From DAOTWA01 sp034435955 (GTDB taxonomy: Bacteria > Chloroflexota > Anaerolineae > Anaerolineales > Anaerolineaceae): 40,715 nucleotides of DNA. The position numbers were made by a program, and so were the translations under genes. The notes beneath the pieces are model-generated. The model was not told the DNA's origin, made no database searches, and worked only from the letters and a program-made list of their open reading frames with translations. Shown here piece by piece: positions 15,900-23,929 of this stretch. The stretch is taken from the NCBI GenBank assembly GCA_034435955.1, contig DAOTWA010000061.1:1-40715 (forward strand), read 5' to 3'. Position 1 is the first letter of the stretch. Each line of letters starts with the position of its first letter.

Positions 15900-17639
15900 C
15901 TATGAACCTTTTTCTGTGCACCCGACCAGCTCGTCGAGAGTGAGCATGGTCTTGCCAAAGCGGTTGGAAAAGCTGACCAGGTGGGGTGGGCGCAGGTAAG
16001 CCTCGCGCAGCTCGTCCTCGTGCGAGAATACTTCACGCGTGGTTCCCTCCAGGTATACCTTTCCGTCTTTGATCACGAACACGCGTTGAGCGTACTCAGC
16101 GACAACCCACATGTGGTGGGTGACGAAAATAATCGTGTTGCCTCTCCTGTTGAGCTCTTTCACCAGATCCATCATGCTGCGCTGCTCGGCGTAATCCAAC
16201 CCGGTTGTGGGCTCATCCAGAATGACGATTTCGGGTTGGGCAGCCAAAACTGCCGCTACGGCTACCCTCTGGCGCCCGCTCTTGGTCAGGCTGAAAGGAT
16301 CTTCCTTCTCGAAACCGGCCAGATCCACCGCTTCGAGCGCCTCGGCCACCGCCTTCTTGATCATCTCTTCCGGCTGTTTGCGCAGGCGCAGGGTGTAAGC
16401 CACCTCGTCAAAGACCGTGTCGGAGAAAATCTGGTGATCGGGATTCTGGAATACATAACCGACCTTCTTGCCAAGCTGGAAGATGCCCTGCTCGCGTGTT
16501 GGATGTCCATCCACTTCGATCTTGCCAGCCGTGGGATAGAGCAGGCCGTTGAAATGCTTTACCAGCGTGGTCTTCCCCGAGCCATTCTGACCGAGGATGG
16601 CCACCATCTCGCCGCGGTGGATATCAAGCGAGACTCCGTGTAACGCTTTGAAGCCATTGGGATAGACCAGCTCCAGTTCCTCACAGTGGATGAGGGTTTG
16701 GCCGGTGTTTTGTGCCCGCTCGGCGTCCTGCATTACGAGTTGATTGTGCTTTTCCTCCGAGAACCGCCAGCCCTGCGCCTGGAAGCGGCGCACTCCCTCC
16801 TCGACCGTCAGCGGCGGGTCGGCGACGCCCATCGCCTGGAAGTATTTGGGGATGGGCAGCGGCATGACGCCCAGCTCTTCGAACAGACGGACATCCCGCA
16901 GGAGTTCACGCGCCGGCCCCAGCTTGAAGATCTGGCCTTCCTTCAGCATCAGCAGCTGGTCGGCGTTGAGTGCCTCTTCCGTCTCATGCTCCACGATGAC
17001 CAGCGTGTTCTCTGCCCGCTCCTTGAGCTGATTGGCAATCTCGAAGATGCCAACCTTGCTGATCGGGTCCAGGTCAGTGGTTGGCTCGTCCATCACCAGA
17101 ATGGGGGTGTGCATGGCCAGCACCGAGGCGATGGCCAGTTTCTGCTTCTGCCCGCCGGACAGTGTGGAGGGCGATCGGTGGCGAACCTCTTCCAGGCCCA
17201 CCAGCCGCAGGCATTCGTCGATCCGCTTGCGGATCTCTTCGCGCGGCACGGCGTAGTTTTCCGGACCGAAGGCCACTTCCAGCTCAACATTGGTGGAAAA
17301 TAGCTGGGCCTCGAAATCCTGGAATACCATGCCTACTTGCTCGGCGAGCTGGGCAACCGTCTGCTGGCGCGTGTTGCGGCCCATTACGATGACATCGCCG
17401 ACAAATTTACCTTTGTGGTAGTGGGGGATCAATCCATTGAAGGTCGCCGCGAGGGTGCTTTTACCCGCCTCGCTGGGTCCCATCACGAACAGGAAGGTGC
17501 CTTTGGGCACTTCGAGGTTGATCCCATCGAGTGCGTATTTCTTCGCACCCCGGTAACGATAGTGCAGGTCGTGGATAGCAATGACCGGTTCACCCGCCGC
17601 GGTCTCTTTGGGTGCTTTTGTGAGCTGTTGGGTTAACAC
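15900..17639 (-). CDS. Fused two-domain ECF ATPase (EcfA-EcfA'), leftward module
   Basis: Two ABC ATPase domains in one 579-residue chain, replacing the usual EcfA1/EcfA2 pair. N-half: Walker A GPSEAGKST, signature LSGGQKQK, Walker B ILVMDEPTTDLDP. C-half: Walker A GQNGSGKTT, Walker B IVILDEPTTGLDY, with the signature changed to LTKSGRQR in place of LSGGQ. The same kind of change occurs in the paralogue at 20462, suggesting functional asymmetry of the two ATP sites. The GTG start at 17639 follows AAAGGA, and the gene begins 12 bases after the RpiR gene. It powers uptake with the adjacent EcfT. Confidence 0.93.
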   Translation of the reverse strand: MLTQQLTKAPKETAAGEPVIAIHDLHYRYRGAKKYALDGINLEVPKGTFLFVMGPSEAGKSTLAATFNGLIPHYHKGKFVGDVIVMGRNTRQQTVAQLAEQVGMVFQDFEAQLFSTNVELEVAFGPENYAVPREEIRKRIDECLRLVGLEEVRHRSPSTLSGGQKQKLAIASVLAMHTPILVMDEPTTDLDPISKVGIFEIANQLKERAENTLVIVEHETEEALNADQLLMLKEGQIFKLGPARELLRDVRLFEELGVMPLPIPKYFQAMGVADPPLTVEEGVRRFQAQGWRFSEEKHNQLVMQDAERAQNTGQTLIHCEELELVYPNGFKALHGVSLDIHRGEMVAILGQNGSGKTTLVKHFNGLLYPTAGKIEVDGHPTREQGIFQLGKKVGYVFQNPDHQIFSDTVFDEVAYTLRLRKQPEEMIKKAVAEALEAVDLAGFEKEDPFSLTKSGRQRVAVAAVLAAQPEIVILDEPTTGLDYAEQRSMMDLVKELNRRGNTIIFVTHHMWVVAEYAQRVFVIKDGKVYLEGTTREVFSHEDELREAYLRPPHLVSFSNRFGKTMLTLDELVGCTEKGS

Positions 17640-17651
17640 AATATCCTTTCT

Positions 17652-18566
17652 TCAATGCGCCTGATAAGGTGGGATGCGGAAGAGCGCGTCCCAGATGTCT
17701 TTTTCCGCCCGGATCGTCTCGTCTATCGAGCGCATGGCCAGCGCCACGTACAGCGCCTGAATCAGGGTGTGCTGGGCCACGCGCGAGGAGAGGGTTTCGG
17801 GGCGCGTCTCGTGCGAGACGGTCAGCAGAACGACGTCCGCTTTCTCCGCCAGGGGTGAAAGGTGGTTGCCGGTCAGGGCGATCACCGGACAGCCCCGGAT
17901 GCGCGCCTCTGCTGCCGTGCGTATCGGGTCGTTGGAATCGCCCGATTGCGAGATCACGACCAGGGCATCCCTTTCGGTCAGCAGAGCCGCCTGCATCACC
18001 TGCAGGTACGAATCGATCTGCACCTGGGCATTAAAACGCAGGCGCATGAGCCGGTTGTAAAGCTCATGCGCCATTGGACCCGACGTGCCCACCCCGGCAA
18101 TCAAAATGCGCTCAGCCCTGGCGATCAAATCGACCGCGCGCGCGAAAGCCTTCTCGTCGAGCACCGCCAGGGTGTCGTTCAGGGCGCGCATGGCGCCCTG
18201 GAAGACCTTGCGCGCGATGGCGGCCGGTCCGTCGTCGAGCGTAATATCATCATGGATAAGTTGAGGCGAGTTGGGCAGCTCGCGCGTCAGGGCAAGCTTT
18301 AGCTCTAAAATTCCCCTGTAGCCCAACGAACGGCTCAGGCGCACCACCGTCGCCTCGCTCACCCCGCTTGCCTGGGCCAGCTCCGACAGCGGCATGCGGA
18401 TCACGCTGCCGAAGTGCTCCAGGATGAAATCGGCCACCTTCTTTTCGGAGTTCGAGAGGCTGGGATAATAGCCCCTCAGACGCGATAGTGCATCTGAGGG
18501 TATGGTTTCGGCCGGATCGGTGGCTGCGATCGGGGAAGATGTAGAAGCGGAGGGAATTTCTACCAT
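17652..18566 (-). CDS. RpiR-family transcriptional regulator with SIS domain
   Basis: 304-residue repressor/activator. The N-terminal RpiR helix-turn-helix (about 25-100) includes SNSEKKVADFILEHF and SGVSEATVVRLSRSLG. A C-terminal SIS sugar-phosphate-binding domain (about 125-260) includes ILIAGVGTSGPMAHEL and ALVVISQSGDSND. The frame is open to 18686, but that extension would span the palindrome at 18637-18663 and has no family match. ATG 18566 was chosen, giving a Ser/Thr/Ala-rich leader before the HTH, although its RBS is weak. It is the first gene of the leftward ECF/methylthio salvage operon. SIS domains bind phosphosugars, so MTR-1-P or MTRu-1-P is a natural effector candidate (inference). 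Confidence 0.9.
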   Translation of the reverse strand: MVEIPSASTSSPIAATDPAETIPSDALSRLRGYYPSLSNSEKKVADFILEHFGSVIRMPLSELAQASGVSEATVVRLSRSLGYRGILELKLALTRELPNSPQLIHDDITLDDGPAAIARKVFQGAMRALNDTLAVLDEKAFARAVDLIARAERILIAGVGTSGPMAHELYNRLMRLRFNAQVQIDSYLQVMQAALLTERDALVVISQSGDSNDPIRTAAEARIRGCPVIALTGNHLSPLAEKADVVLLTVSHETRPETLSSRVAQHTLIQALYVALAMRSIDETIRAEKDIWDALFRIPPYQAH

Positions 18567-18636
18567 AAGATAATCCCGATCTTTGTTGTGAATTGTCTGT
18601 GGATCTTCGCAGCAGGATGCGCCACTGCTGCGCGGT

Positions 18637-18663
18637 GAATTTTGGAGTTTTACTCCAAAATTC
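18637..18663. promoter_or_regulatory. Perfect palindrome, candidate RpiR operator
   Basis: Arms GAATTTTGGAGT (18637-18648) and ACTCCAAAATTC (18652-18663) are perfectly complementary around TTT. The element sits about 20-45 bases after the predicted start of the rpiR transcript and 71 bases upstream of the rpiR start codon, an ideal roadblock position for autoregulation. No second copy was noticed in the window. Confidence 0.75.
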
Positions 18664-18688
18664 TCCACATTTTTGTTGCTCAACACAT

Positions 18689-18717
18689 ATTTTATGCCCT
18701 GAAGGCCGAATTGTCAA
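18689..18717 (-). promoter_or_regulatory. Sigma70-type promoter for the rpiR-ECF-mtn operon
   Basis: Read on the minus strand: -35 TTGACA (18712-18717), a 17-base spacer, and -10 TAAAAT (18689-18694). All -35 positions and five of six -10 positions match consensus. The expected start near 18682 would give a leader of about 115 bases containing the palindrome. Confidence 0.75.
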
Positions 18718-18755
18718 TTGTCAATTTAAGACAATGGTGACCAATTTCCCCTTGC

Positions 18756-18784
18756 TTGACACACCTTTTATCGCATGCTATAGT
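18756..18784 (+). promoter_or_regulatory. Sigma70-type promoter for the SAM-hydrolase/ECF operon
   Basis: -35 TTGACA (18756-18761), a 17-base spacer and -10 TATAGT (18779-18784) form a near-consensus promoter. It diverges from the rpiR promoter with 38 bases between the two -35 boxes, which contain an AT-rich tract. The expected start is near 18791, followed by a leader of about 57 bases and an AAGGAG RBS. Confidence 0.78.
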
Positions 18785-18847
18785 ATTCACAGGTTCCCTC
18801 TTCTGCGGTGAAGGGGGAACAATCGTAATCCGCCCAAGGAGTGCGCT

Positions 18848-19651
18848 TTGAAATGCATCACCCTGACCACTGACTTCGGCCTGCGCGACGGCTACGTGGG
18901 CGTTATGCGCGGCGTAATTTGGACCATCGCGCCCGACGCTCAAGTCGCCGATATCAGCCATCAGATCAGCCCTCAGAACGTGCTCGAGGGCGCTCTCGTT
19001 CTTGGCCGCACGGCGCGCTTCTTCCCGCCCGGCACGGTGCACGTGGCCGTGGTCGATCCTGGCGTGGGCACCAGCCGTCGTCCGATTGCTGCGCGCCTGG
19101 GCAATTACTTCTTCGTCCTGCCAGACAACGGCCTGGTGACTGCGGTGCTTGAGCAGGCCGAGGAACGCCGAGAACAGGTCGAGTTTGTCCACCTGGACCA
19201 ACCACGCTTCTGGCGCAGCGAAGTCAGCCGCGTCTTTCACGGGCGCGATATCTTCTCCCCCGTGGCCGCCCATCTGGCCAACGGTGTGCCCTTGGCCGAG
19301 CTTGGCACGCCCATCAATGATCCGCAGCGCCTCAGCCTGCCGCGTCCTGAGCGCATAGCGTCGGGCTGGCGCGGCCACGTAGTCGCCATCGACCGCTTTG
19401 GCAACCTGTCCACCGACGTAACCCGCGCCCACCTGGCCAGCATGGGTAACGTACAGGTCCACGTCGCCGGGCAGACCATTCGCGGCCTGGTGCGCACTTT
19501 CGGCGAGCGTCCAGCCGGCGAGCTGATTGCCCTATACGGCACACACGACGACCTGATCATCTCGGTGGTCAACGGCAGCGCGGCCGAGCGCCTGAATGCC
19601 TCCCTTGGTGATACGATCGACGTCTTCCCCATGGAGACAGGTGCGCCGTGA
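18848..19651 (+). CDS. SAM hydrolase, adenosine-forming (DUF62), paralogue 1
   Basis: DUF62 / SAM hydroxide adenosyltransferase family, 267 residues, related to fluorinase but using water or hydroxide: SAM to adenosine plus methionine. The catalytic Asp-Arg-His triad is visible as Asp70 and Arg77 in VVDPGVGTSRR and His131 in FHGRD. SAM-binding motifs TTDFG, LPDNG and DRFGNLSTD are present. The N-terminal DGYVGVMRG is canonical. The TTG start follows AAGGAG. It is the first gene of the rightward operon, overlapping its paralogue by four bases (GTGA). The physiological role of this family is not settled. Here it is linked to ECF transport and methylthio-nucleoside salvage. Confidence 0.9.
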   Translation: MKCITLTTDFGLRDGYVGVMRGVIWTIAPDAQVADISHQISPQNVLEGALVLGRTARFFPPGTVHVAVVDPGVGTSRRPIAARLGNYFFVLPDNGLVTAVLEQAEERREQVEFVHLDQPRFWRSEVSRVFHGRDIFSPVAAHLANGVPLAELGTPINDPQRLSLPRPERIASGWRGHVVAIDRFGNLSTDVTRAHLASMGNVQVHVAGQTIRGLVRTFGERPAGELIALYGTHDDLIISVVNGSAAERLNASLGDTIDVFPMETGAP

Positions 19652-20436
19652 ATTTCCTTACCCTGACCACCGACTTTGGCAGCGGAGACGACGAGGCCGG
19701 AGTGCTCAAAGGGGTGATTTGGAGCATCGCCCCCGGCGCGCAGATCGCGGATTTGAGCCACGAGGTCACTCGCCACAACGTCCTGGAGGGCGCCTTGCTG
19801 CTGGAACGCTGCACGCCTTACTTTCCGGAAGGCAGCGTCCATGTGGCCGTGATCGATCCCGGAGTGGGCACTGCCCGGCGCGCCATCGCCGCCAGACTGG
19901 GCGGACAGCGCTTCGTCGGCCCGGATAACGGCCTGCTCACCTTGATGCTGCGCCGTGCTCAAACCCTGGGCCAGCCGGTGGAAATTGTCCACCTCGACCG
20001 GCCGCAGTACTGGCTGCCGGCGGTCAGCGACGTGTTCCATGGACGGGACCTGTTCGCTCCCGCCGCTGCCCATCTGGCCAACGGTGTCCCTTTGCGCGAA
20101 TTAGGAACCCCCATAAACGATCCGCTGCTGCTGACCATCCCTGAGCCGCAGCGAACCAGCGCTGGCTGGGTATGCCCGGTCGTAGCGGTGGATCATTTCG
20201 GCAACCTGTCCACGCGCATCCGCCCGGAACAGATTGAGGACATGGGCATGGTGATCGTGCGAATCAAGGGTCGCCAGATCCACGGGCTGGTGCACACCTT
20301 CGGCGAACGCCCAACCGGAGAGCTGGTGGCGCTATTCAACAGCGCTGGCTTCCTCGATATTTCGGTCGTGAACGGCAATGCAGCCCAGGTCTTGGGAGCT
20401 GCTCCAGGTGACGTGGTAGAGGTCTATTCTCTGTGA
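19648..20436 (+). CDS. SAM hydrolase-like protein (DUF62), paralogue 2
   Basis: Second DUF62 protein, 262 residues, similar to its neighbour along its whole length. The Asp70-Arg77-His131 triad is kept (VIDPGVGTARR, FHGRD), as are TTDFG, GPDNG and DHFGNLSTR. The first loop reads GSGDDEAGVLKG instead of GLRDGYVGVMRG, losing the usual Tyr beside the active site, so substrate preference may differ. GTG start inside the stop of paralogue 1. Two tandem copies suggest either a heteromeric enzyme (the family is trimeric with active sites between subunits) or two related substrates. The family is firm; the reaction of this copy is inferred. Confidence 0.87.
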   Translation: MNFLTLTTDFGSGDDEAGVLKGVIWSIAPGAQIADLSHEVTRHNVLEGALLLERCTPYFPEGSVHVAVIDPGVGTARRAIAARLGGQRFVGPDNGLLTLMLRRAQTLGQPVEIVHLDRPQYWLPAVSDVFHGRDLFAPAAAHLANGVPLRELGTPINDPLLLTIPEPQRTSAGWVCPVVAVDHFGNLSTRIRPEQIEDMGMVIVRIKGRQIHGLVHTFGERPTGELVALFNSAGFLDISVVNGNAAQVLGAAPGDVVEVYSL

Positions 20437-20461
20437 TTGCATGAACCGGTAAAATATCCTT

Positions 20462-22114
20462 ATGGACTCCAGCCCACCACCCGAAACCGCTGCTCTACCC
20501 CTGGCGGTGGAACATCTGACCTTCCGCTACCAGCGGCGCAGCGAACCCGCCATCCGCGACATTTCGTTCACCGTTGCGCGGGGAGAAGTCTTGCTGATCG
20601 CCGGCGCCAGCGGCTGCGGTAAGACCACCCTGATGCGCTGCATCAACGGTCTGATACCGCGCACTTACCACGGCGAATTGAGCGGTGAAGTGCGCGTCTT
20701 TGGCCGCCAGGCCAGTGAAATGAGCATGGCTGAGCTCTCCCAGCAGGTCGGTACATTGCTTCAGGACCCAGAACGGCAGATCGTCGCCAGCTACGTGCTC
20801 AATGAAGTGGCCTTCGGCCTGGAAAATCTGGCCCTGCCGCGTGACGAAATCCTCCGTCGCGTGGACGAGACCCTCAGCTATCTGGGCATCCTCCATCTGC
20901 GCGATCGTGAGACGCACAATGCCTCCGGCGGTGAGAAGCAGAAGATCGCTCTGGCTGGCGTGTTGGCCATGCGCCCCGCCATCCTGCTGCTGGACGAGCC
21001 GCTCGCCAGCCTGGATCCGGCTTCGGCCCACGAGGCTTTGCAGCTCTTCCGCCGCCTGGCGGATGACGGAGTCGCCGTAGTGATCGTCGAGCACCGCGTG
21101 GAGGATGTGCTTTCCATCCACCCCGATCGTGTCCTCTATCTGGAGGAGGGCCGGCAGGTGTATTATGGCGATTCAACCGGTCTGATGGACGTGGTCGATA
21201 CCACGCGCATCAAGCTGCCTGCGCCGGTGGTGGTCGAGCGGGCACGCGGTCGCCCGGCACCTCCTTTCGAGCCGCTGCTGCACCGCAGTACGGGTGAACC
21301 CCTGGTTTCATTTGAGGACGTATCTTTTCGCTACGGGGAAGAACTGCCCGAAGTGCTGCATGGCGTCAACTGCCAGATCTATCAAGGGGATGTGATTGCA
21401 GTCCTGGGGCATAACGGGGCCGGCAAGACCACCCTGGTCAAGCACGCTCTGGGACTGCTCAAGCCCACCCGCGGACGCGTCCTGCTGGAGGGAAAGGACA
21501 CCCGCCGCTTGACCGTCGCCCAGGCAGCCCGCACCATTGGCTACGTCTTTCAGAGCCCCAGCCAGATGCTCTTTGCCCCAACTGTGGAAGAGGAACTCTC
21601 CTTCGGGCCGCGCAACTTGCGTTTCGACAGTGAAACCATCGCCCGCAACGTGGATTGGGCCATCCGCACCGTCCACATGGAGGGTGAGCTCAAGACGCCG
21701 CCCCTGGCGCTGTCCTTCGGCCAGCAGAAACGCGTCAGCATCGCGGCCGTGTTGGCGATGCGCTCGCGCATCATTATGATGGACGAGCCTACCGCCGGGC
21801 AGGATTACTGGAATTATATGGCCTTCATGGATTCCATCCTGCAAATGCCCGGCTTCGATGCGGTGCTGTTCATCACCCATGACGTCGACCTGGCGGTGAT
21901 CTACGCCAACCGCATTCTCCTGCTCTACGACGGCGCCATTGTGGCCGACGGGCCTCCTGTCGAAGTCCTGCAGGACGAAGAGAGATTGCGGCGCTGCCGG
22001 GTGCTGCCCACCTCTCTGCTTCACCTGAACCTCGAACACTACCCGCGCACCGGGCGCTTTTTGCGCGCCGAAGCGCTTGCCCAGGTCATCCCTGTTCCCG
22101 GCCAGGCTGCGTAA
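20462..22114 (+). CDS. Fused two-domain ECF ATPase (EcfA-EcfA'), rightward module
   Basis: 550-residue tandem ABC ATPase. N-half: GASGCGKTT Walker A, NASGGEKQK signature (Ala-Ser-Gly-Gly-Glu), ILLLDEPLASLDP Walker B. C-half: GHNGAGKTT Walker A, ALSFGQQKR in place of LSGGQ, and IIMMDEPTAGQDYWN Walker B with the unusual GQDY after the Glu. It is paralogous to the ATPase at 15900 and shares a degenerate C-half signature. It lies 25 bases after the second SAM hydrolase gene, so co-transcription is very likely. It would energise the S and T components that follow. Confidence 0.92.
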   Translation: MDSSPPPETAALPLAVEHLTFRYQRRSEPAIRDISFTVARGEVLLIAGASGCGKTTLMRCINGLIPRTYHGELSGEVRVFGRQASEMSMAELSQQVGTLLQDPERQIVASYVLNEVAFGLENLALPRDEILRRVDETLSYLGILHLRDRETHNASGGEKQKIALAGVLAMRPAILLLDEPLASLDPASAHEALQLFRRLADDGVAVVIVEHRVEDVLSIHPDRVLYLEEGRQVYYGDSTGLMDVVDTTRIKLPAPVVVERARGRPAPPFEPLLHRSTGEPLVSFEDVSFRYGEELPEVLHGVNCQIYQGDVIAVLGHNGAGKTTLVKHALGLLKPTRGRVLLEGKDTRRLTVAQAARTIGYVFQSPSQMLFAPTVEEELSFGPRNLRFDSETIARNVDWAIRTVHMEGELKTPPLALSFGQQKRVSIAAVLAMRSRIIMMDEPTAGQDYWNYMAFMDSILQMPGFDAVLFITHDVDLAVIYANRILLLYDGAIVADGPPVEVLQDEERLRRCRVLPTSLLHLNLEHYPRTGRFLRAEALAQVIPVPGQAA

Positions 22115-22186
22115 CCTCGGACGGGGTTCGGTTTTATACTACATGGCTCTGTGTAATTGTCCGGACGATTTTCATGCTGTCAACAT

Positions 22187-22207
22187 CAAGCAGGCTTGGG
22201 TTTTTTT
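22187..22207 (+). terminator. Weak terminator-like element before the second S-component gene
   Basis: A short CAAG...CTTG stem (22187-22198) is followed by GG and seven T residues (22201-22207). The stem is small, so termination would be partial. It lies in a 196-base leader between the ATPase and S-component genes. Confidence 0.35.
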
Positions 22208-22257
22208 ATTTCTCATCATGCAAACCAGTTGCCAAAGGAGGTGAAACGGAGAAAATA

Positions 22258-22266
22258 ATGCCATAA
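22258..22266 (+). other. Start-stop mini-ORF in the leader of the second S-component gene
   Basis: ATG CCA TAA, preceded six bases upstream by GGAG and slightly further by AAAGGAGGTGA (22234-22244), a near-perfect complement of the 16S rRNA 3' end. No longer ORF uses this strong site. It could be a translated leader peptide or ribosome standby site acting on the gene starting at 22311. Chance is the alternative. Confidence 0.3.
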
Positions 22267-22310
22267 GAGACCCGCCGTTTGTCCAATTTCTTTTCAAGAA
22301 GGAGAGAGAG

Positions 22311-22859
22311 ATGGAAAAGAAATCTTTGTGGTCATTCGGTACACGTGAAGTCGTCTTCGCAGCCATCGGAGCGGCGCTGTATGGCGTCCTCGCCTTTGCG
22401 ACCAATGCCTTACAGATTCCCGGAGCCGGCCAGGTCTCCATCCGCCCGGCGGTGGCCATCCCTATGTTCTTTGGCGTGGTCTTCGGCCCATGGGTCGGCT
22501 TGATCACCGGCTTTCTCGGAAATGTGATCGGCGACCTGCTTTCTGGCTACGGCTTCTGGCCGTGGTGGGATCTGGGCAACGGCCTGTTGGGCTTCTTCCC
22601 CGGCCTGATCGCAGCAGGCCTGGCAAGCTATAAGGCTGGTTCGTCCATCCTTAAGGCCGAGATCATGGTGATCGTCGGCGTTCTGGTCGGCATGGGGATC
22701 GCCTCGGTCTCCGAGTCGTGGGTGTCCGGCGCGGATTGGGCCACGGTCGTCGGCGTCAACTTCGTCCCCGCTGTCATTACCAATCTGCTTTGGGGCCTGA
22801 TCCTCACCCCTATCTTGATGGTCGCCTACGACGCAGTGACCGCCCGCTCGGGTCGCTGA
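22311..22859 (+). CDS. ECF transporter substrate-binding (S) component, rightward module
   Basis: 182-residue membrane protein with about six helices, the usual size for S components. Key region: RPAVAIPMFFGVVFGPWVGLITGFLGNVIGD, matching the S component of the leftward module and QueT-like proteins. The ATG follows AAGGAGAGAGAG, a strong RBS. The upstream leader of 196 bases contains a T-tract hairpin and a mini-ORF, so this gene may be separately controlled. Substrate unknown. The operon partners (SAM hydrolases) point to a SAM-derived nucleoside, methionine or a related compound, by inference only. Confidence 0.85.
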   Translation: MEKKSLWSFGTREVVFAAIGAALYGVLAFATNALQIPGAGQVSIRPAVAIPMFFGVVFGPWVGLITGFLGNVIGDLLSGYGFWPWWDLGNGLLGFFPGLIAAGLASYKAGSSILKAEIMVIVGVLVGMGIASVSESWVSGADWATVVGVNFVPAVITNLLWGLILTPILMVAYDAVTARSGR

Positions 22860-22932
22860 CGTTCGCTGAGTTGCCTGGACAGGTCCGAGCTTCATGCGAA
22901 GAAGCAGAAAACGGAGTGTTCGACCATTAAGA

Positions 22933-23003
22933 CCTCACCCCGATCATACGGACAGACCCCGTATCTCCCCTCTCCGCGTTGCGGAGAGGGGACGGGGGTG
23001 AGG
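22933..23003. repeat. Nested GC-rich inverted repeat, copy 2
   Basis: Outer arms CCTCACCCC (22933-22941) and GGGGTGAGG (22995-23003) enclose perfect inner arms CCCCTCTCCGC (22967-22977) and GCGGAGAGGGG (22981-22991) with a GTT loop. The core matches the hairpin at 12055-12082. It lies inside the operon between the S- and T-component genes, where it may affect mRNA stability. A lone CCCTCACCCCG at about 32316-32326 may be a fragment of the same family. Confidence 0.7.
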
Positions 23004-23048
23004 CTGCAAAAATAAGATCAGTCAAGCGACTGTAGCAGGTTAGGATTT

Positions 23049-23924
23049 ATGCTGGCCACCTGGCGCTACCGCCAACGCAACAGCATCATGGAGAAGATCG
23101 ATCCGCGCGCCCGCTGGATCTTCTCCTTGCTGTTCCTGGTGTCGGTCACCTTCTTTTGGGACATGCGTGTCCTGGCAGGCTTCCTGGCCGTCGCCCTGCT
23201 GTGGTATTTCTCGGCGCGCGCCCGCTGGCGCGAGACACGCAGAGCCTGGATTTTCGTCACCACTCTGCTGGTGATCATGGTGGTGGTCAATACCATCATC
23301 ACCAGCGCTGCTTCGCGCGGCATCCTGGCTCAGAGCGGCCAGCATACCGTTTGGTCCATTCGCGGCCGCTTTCCGCTCACCGGCTGGGCCATCCACTTCG
23401 ACCTGACCGCCGAACGGCTCTGGTTCGCGCTGTGCCAGTTCGTGCGCGTCATCTCCATTTCGGCCGTTTTTCTGATCATCCCCTACTCGATGGACCCTCG
23501 CCTTTACGGGGTCACCTTCCACGGGCTGGGTCTGCCTGATCGTCTGGCCTTCTCGATGGACCTGGCCTTCCGCTATGTGCCAACCCTGGCGCGCGACTTT
23601 CAGATCACCCTCGACGCCCAACGGGCGCGCGGCTATGAGATCGAGCGCGTCGAGGGTGGCCTTATCACCCAGGTGCGCCGCGTCGCCCCCCTGATTGTCC
23701 CTATCACCATGAACTCGATCATGACCGGCGAGGACGTGATTAACGCCATGGACCTGCGCTGTTTCGGCCTGCAAAAACGCACCTGGGTGGCGACGACCAT
23801 TTTTCACTGGTACGACTATGCCCTGATGGGCTTCGCGACGCTGATCCTGGTTGGCTCGATCGTGGCTGTCTACGGATTCCACCTGGGCGGTTTCTGGATG
23901 CCGCCCTTCCTCATCCCCCGCTGA
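23049..23924 (+). CDS. ecfT: ECF transporter transmembrane coupling protein EcfT, rightward module
   Basis: EcfT family, 291 residues, with TM helices flanking the cytoplasmic coupling helices. The first coupling motif is AQRARG; the second is modified to AMDLRCFG. The N-terminus KIDPRARWIFSLLFLVSVTFF matches EcfT. The RBS is weak (TAGGAT). It is separated from the S-component gene by 189 bases that contain the nested inverted repeat. It completes a second full ECF transporter. Confidence 0.9.
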   Translation: MLATWRYRQRNSIMEKIDPRARWIFSLLFLVSVTFFWDMRVLAGFLAVALLWYFSARARWRETRRAWIFVTTLLVIMVVVNTIITSAASRGILAQSGQHTVWSIRGRFPLTGWAIHFDLTAERLWFALCQFVRVISISAVFLIIPYSMDPRLYGVTFHGLGLPDRLAFSMDLAFRYVPTLARDFQITLDAQRARGYEIERVEGGLITQVRRVAPLIVPITMNSIMTGEDVINAMDLRCFGLQKRTWVATTIFHWYDYALMGFATLILVGSIVAVYGFHLGGFWMPPFLIPR

Positions 23925-23929
23925 GCGAG

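Noticed and set aside
18567..18686. Forty-residue N-terminal extension of the RpiR regulator
   Set aside because: It would be encoded across the perfect palindrome and start only a few bases from the predicted transcription start. The sequence has no family match.
22143..22244. 33-residue ORF in the leader of the second S-component gene
   Set aside because: No RBS and no protein-like composition. It ends inside the strong Shine-Dalgarno sequence. The 196-base leader is better read as untranslated.
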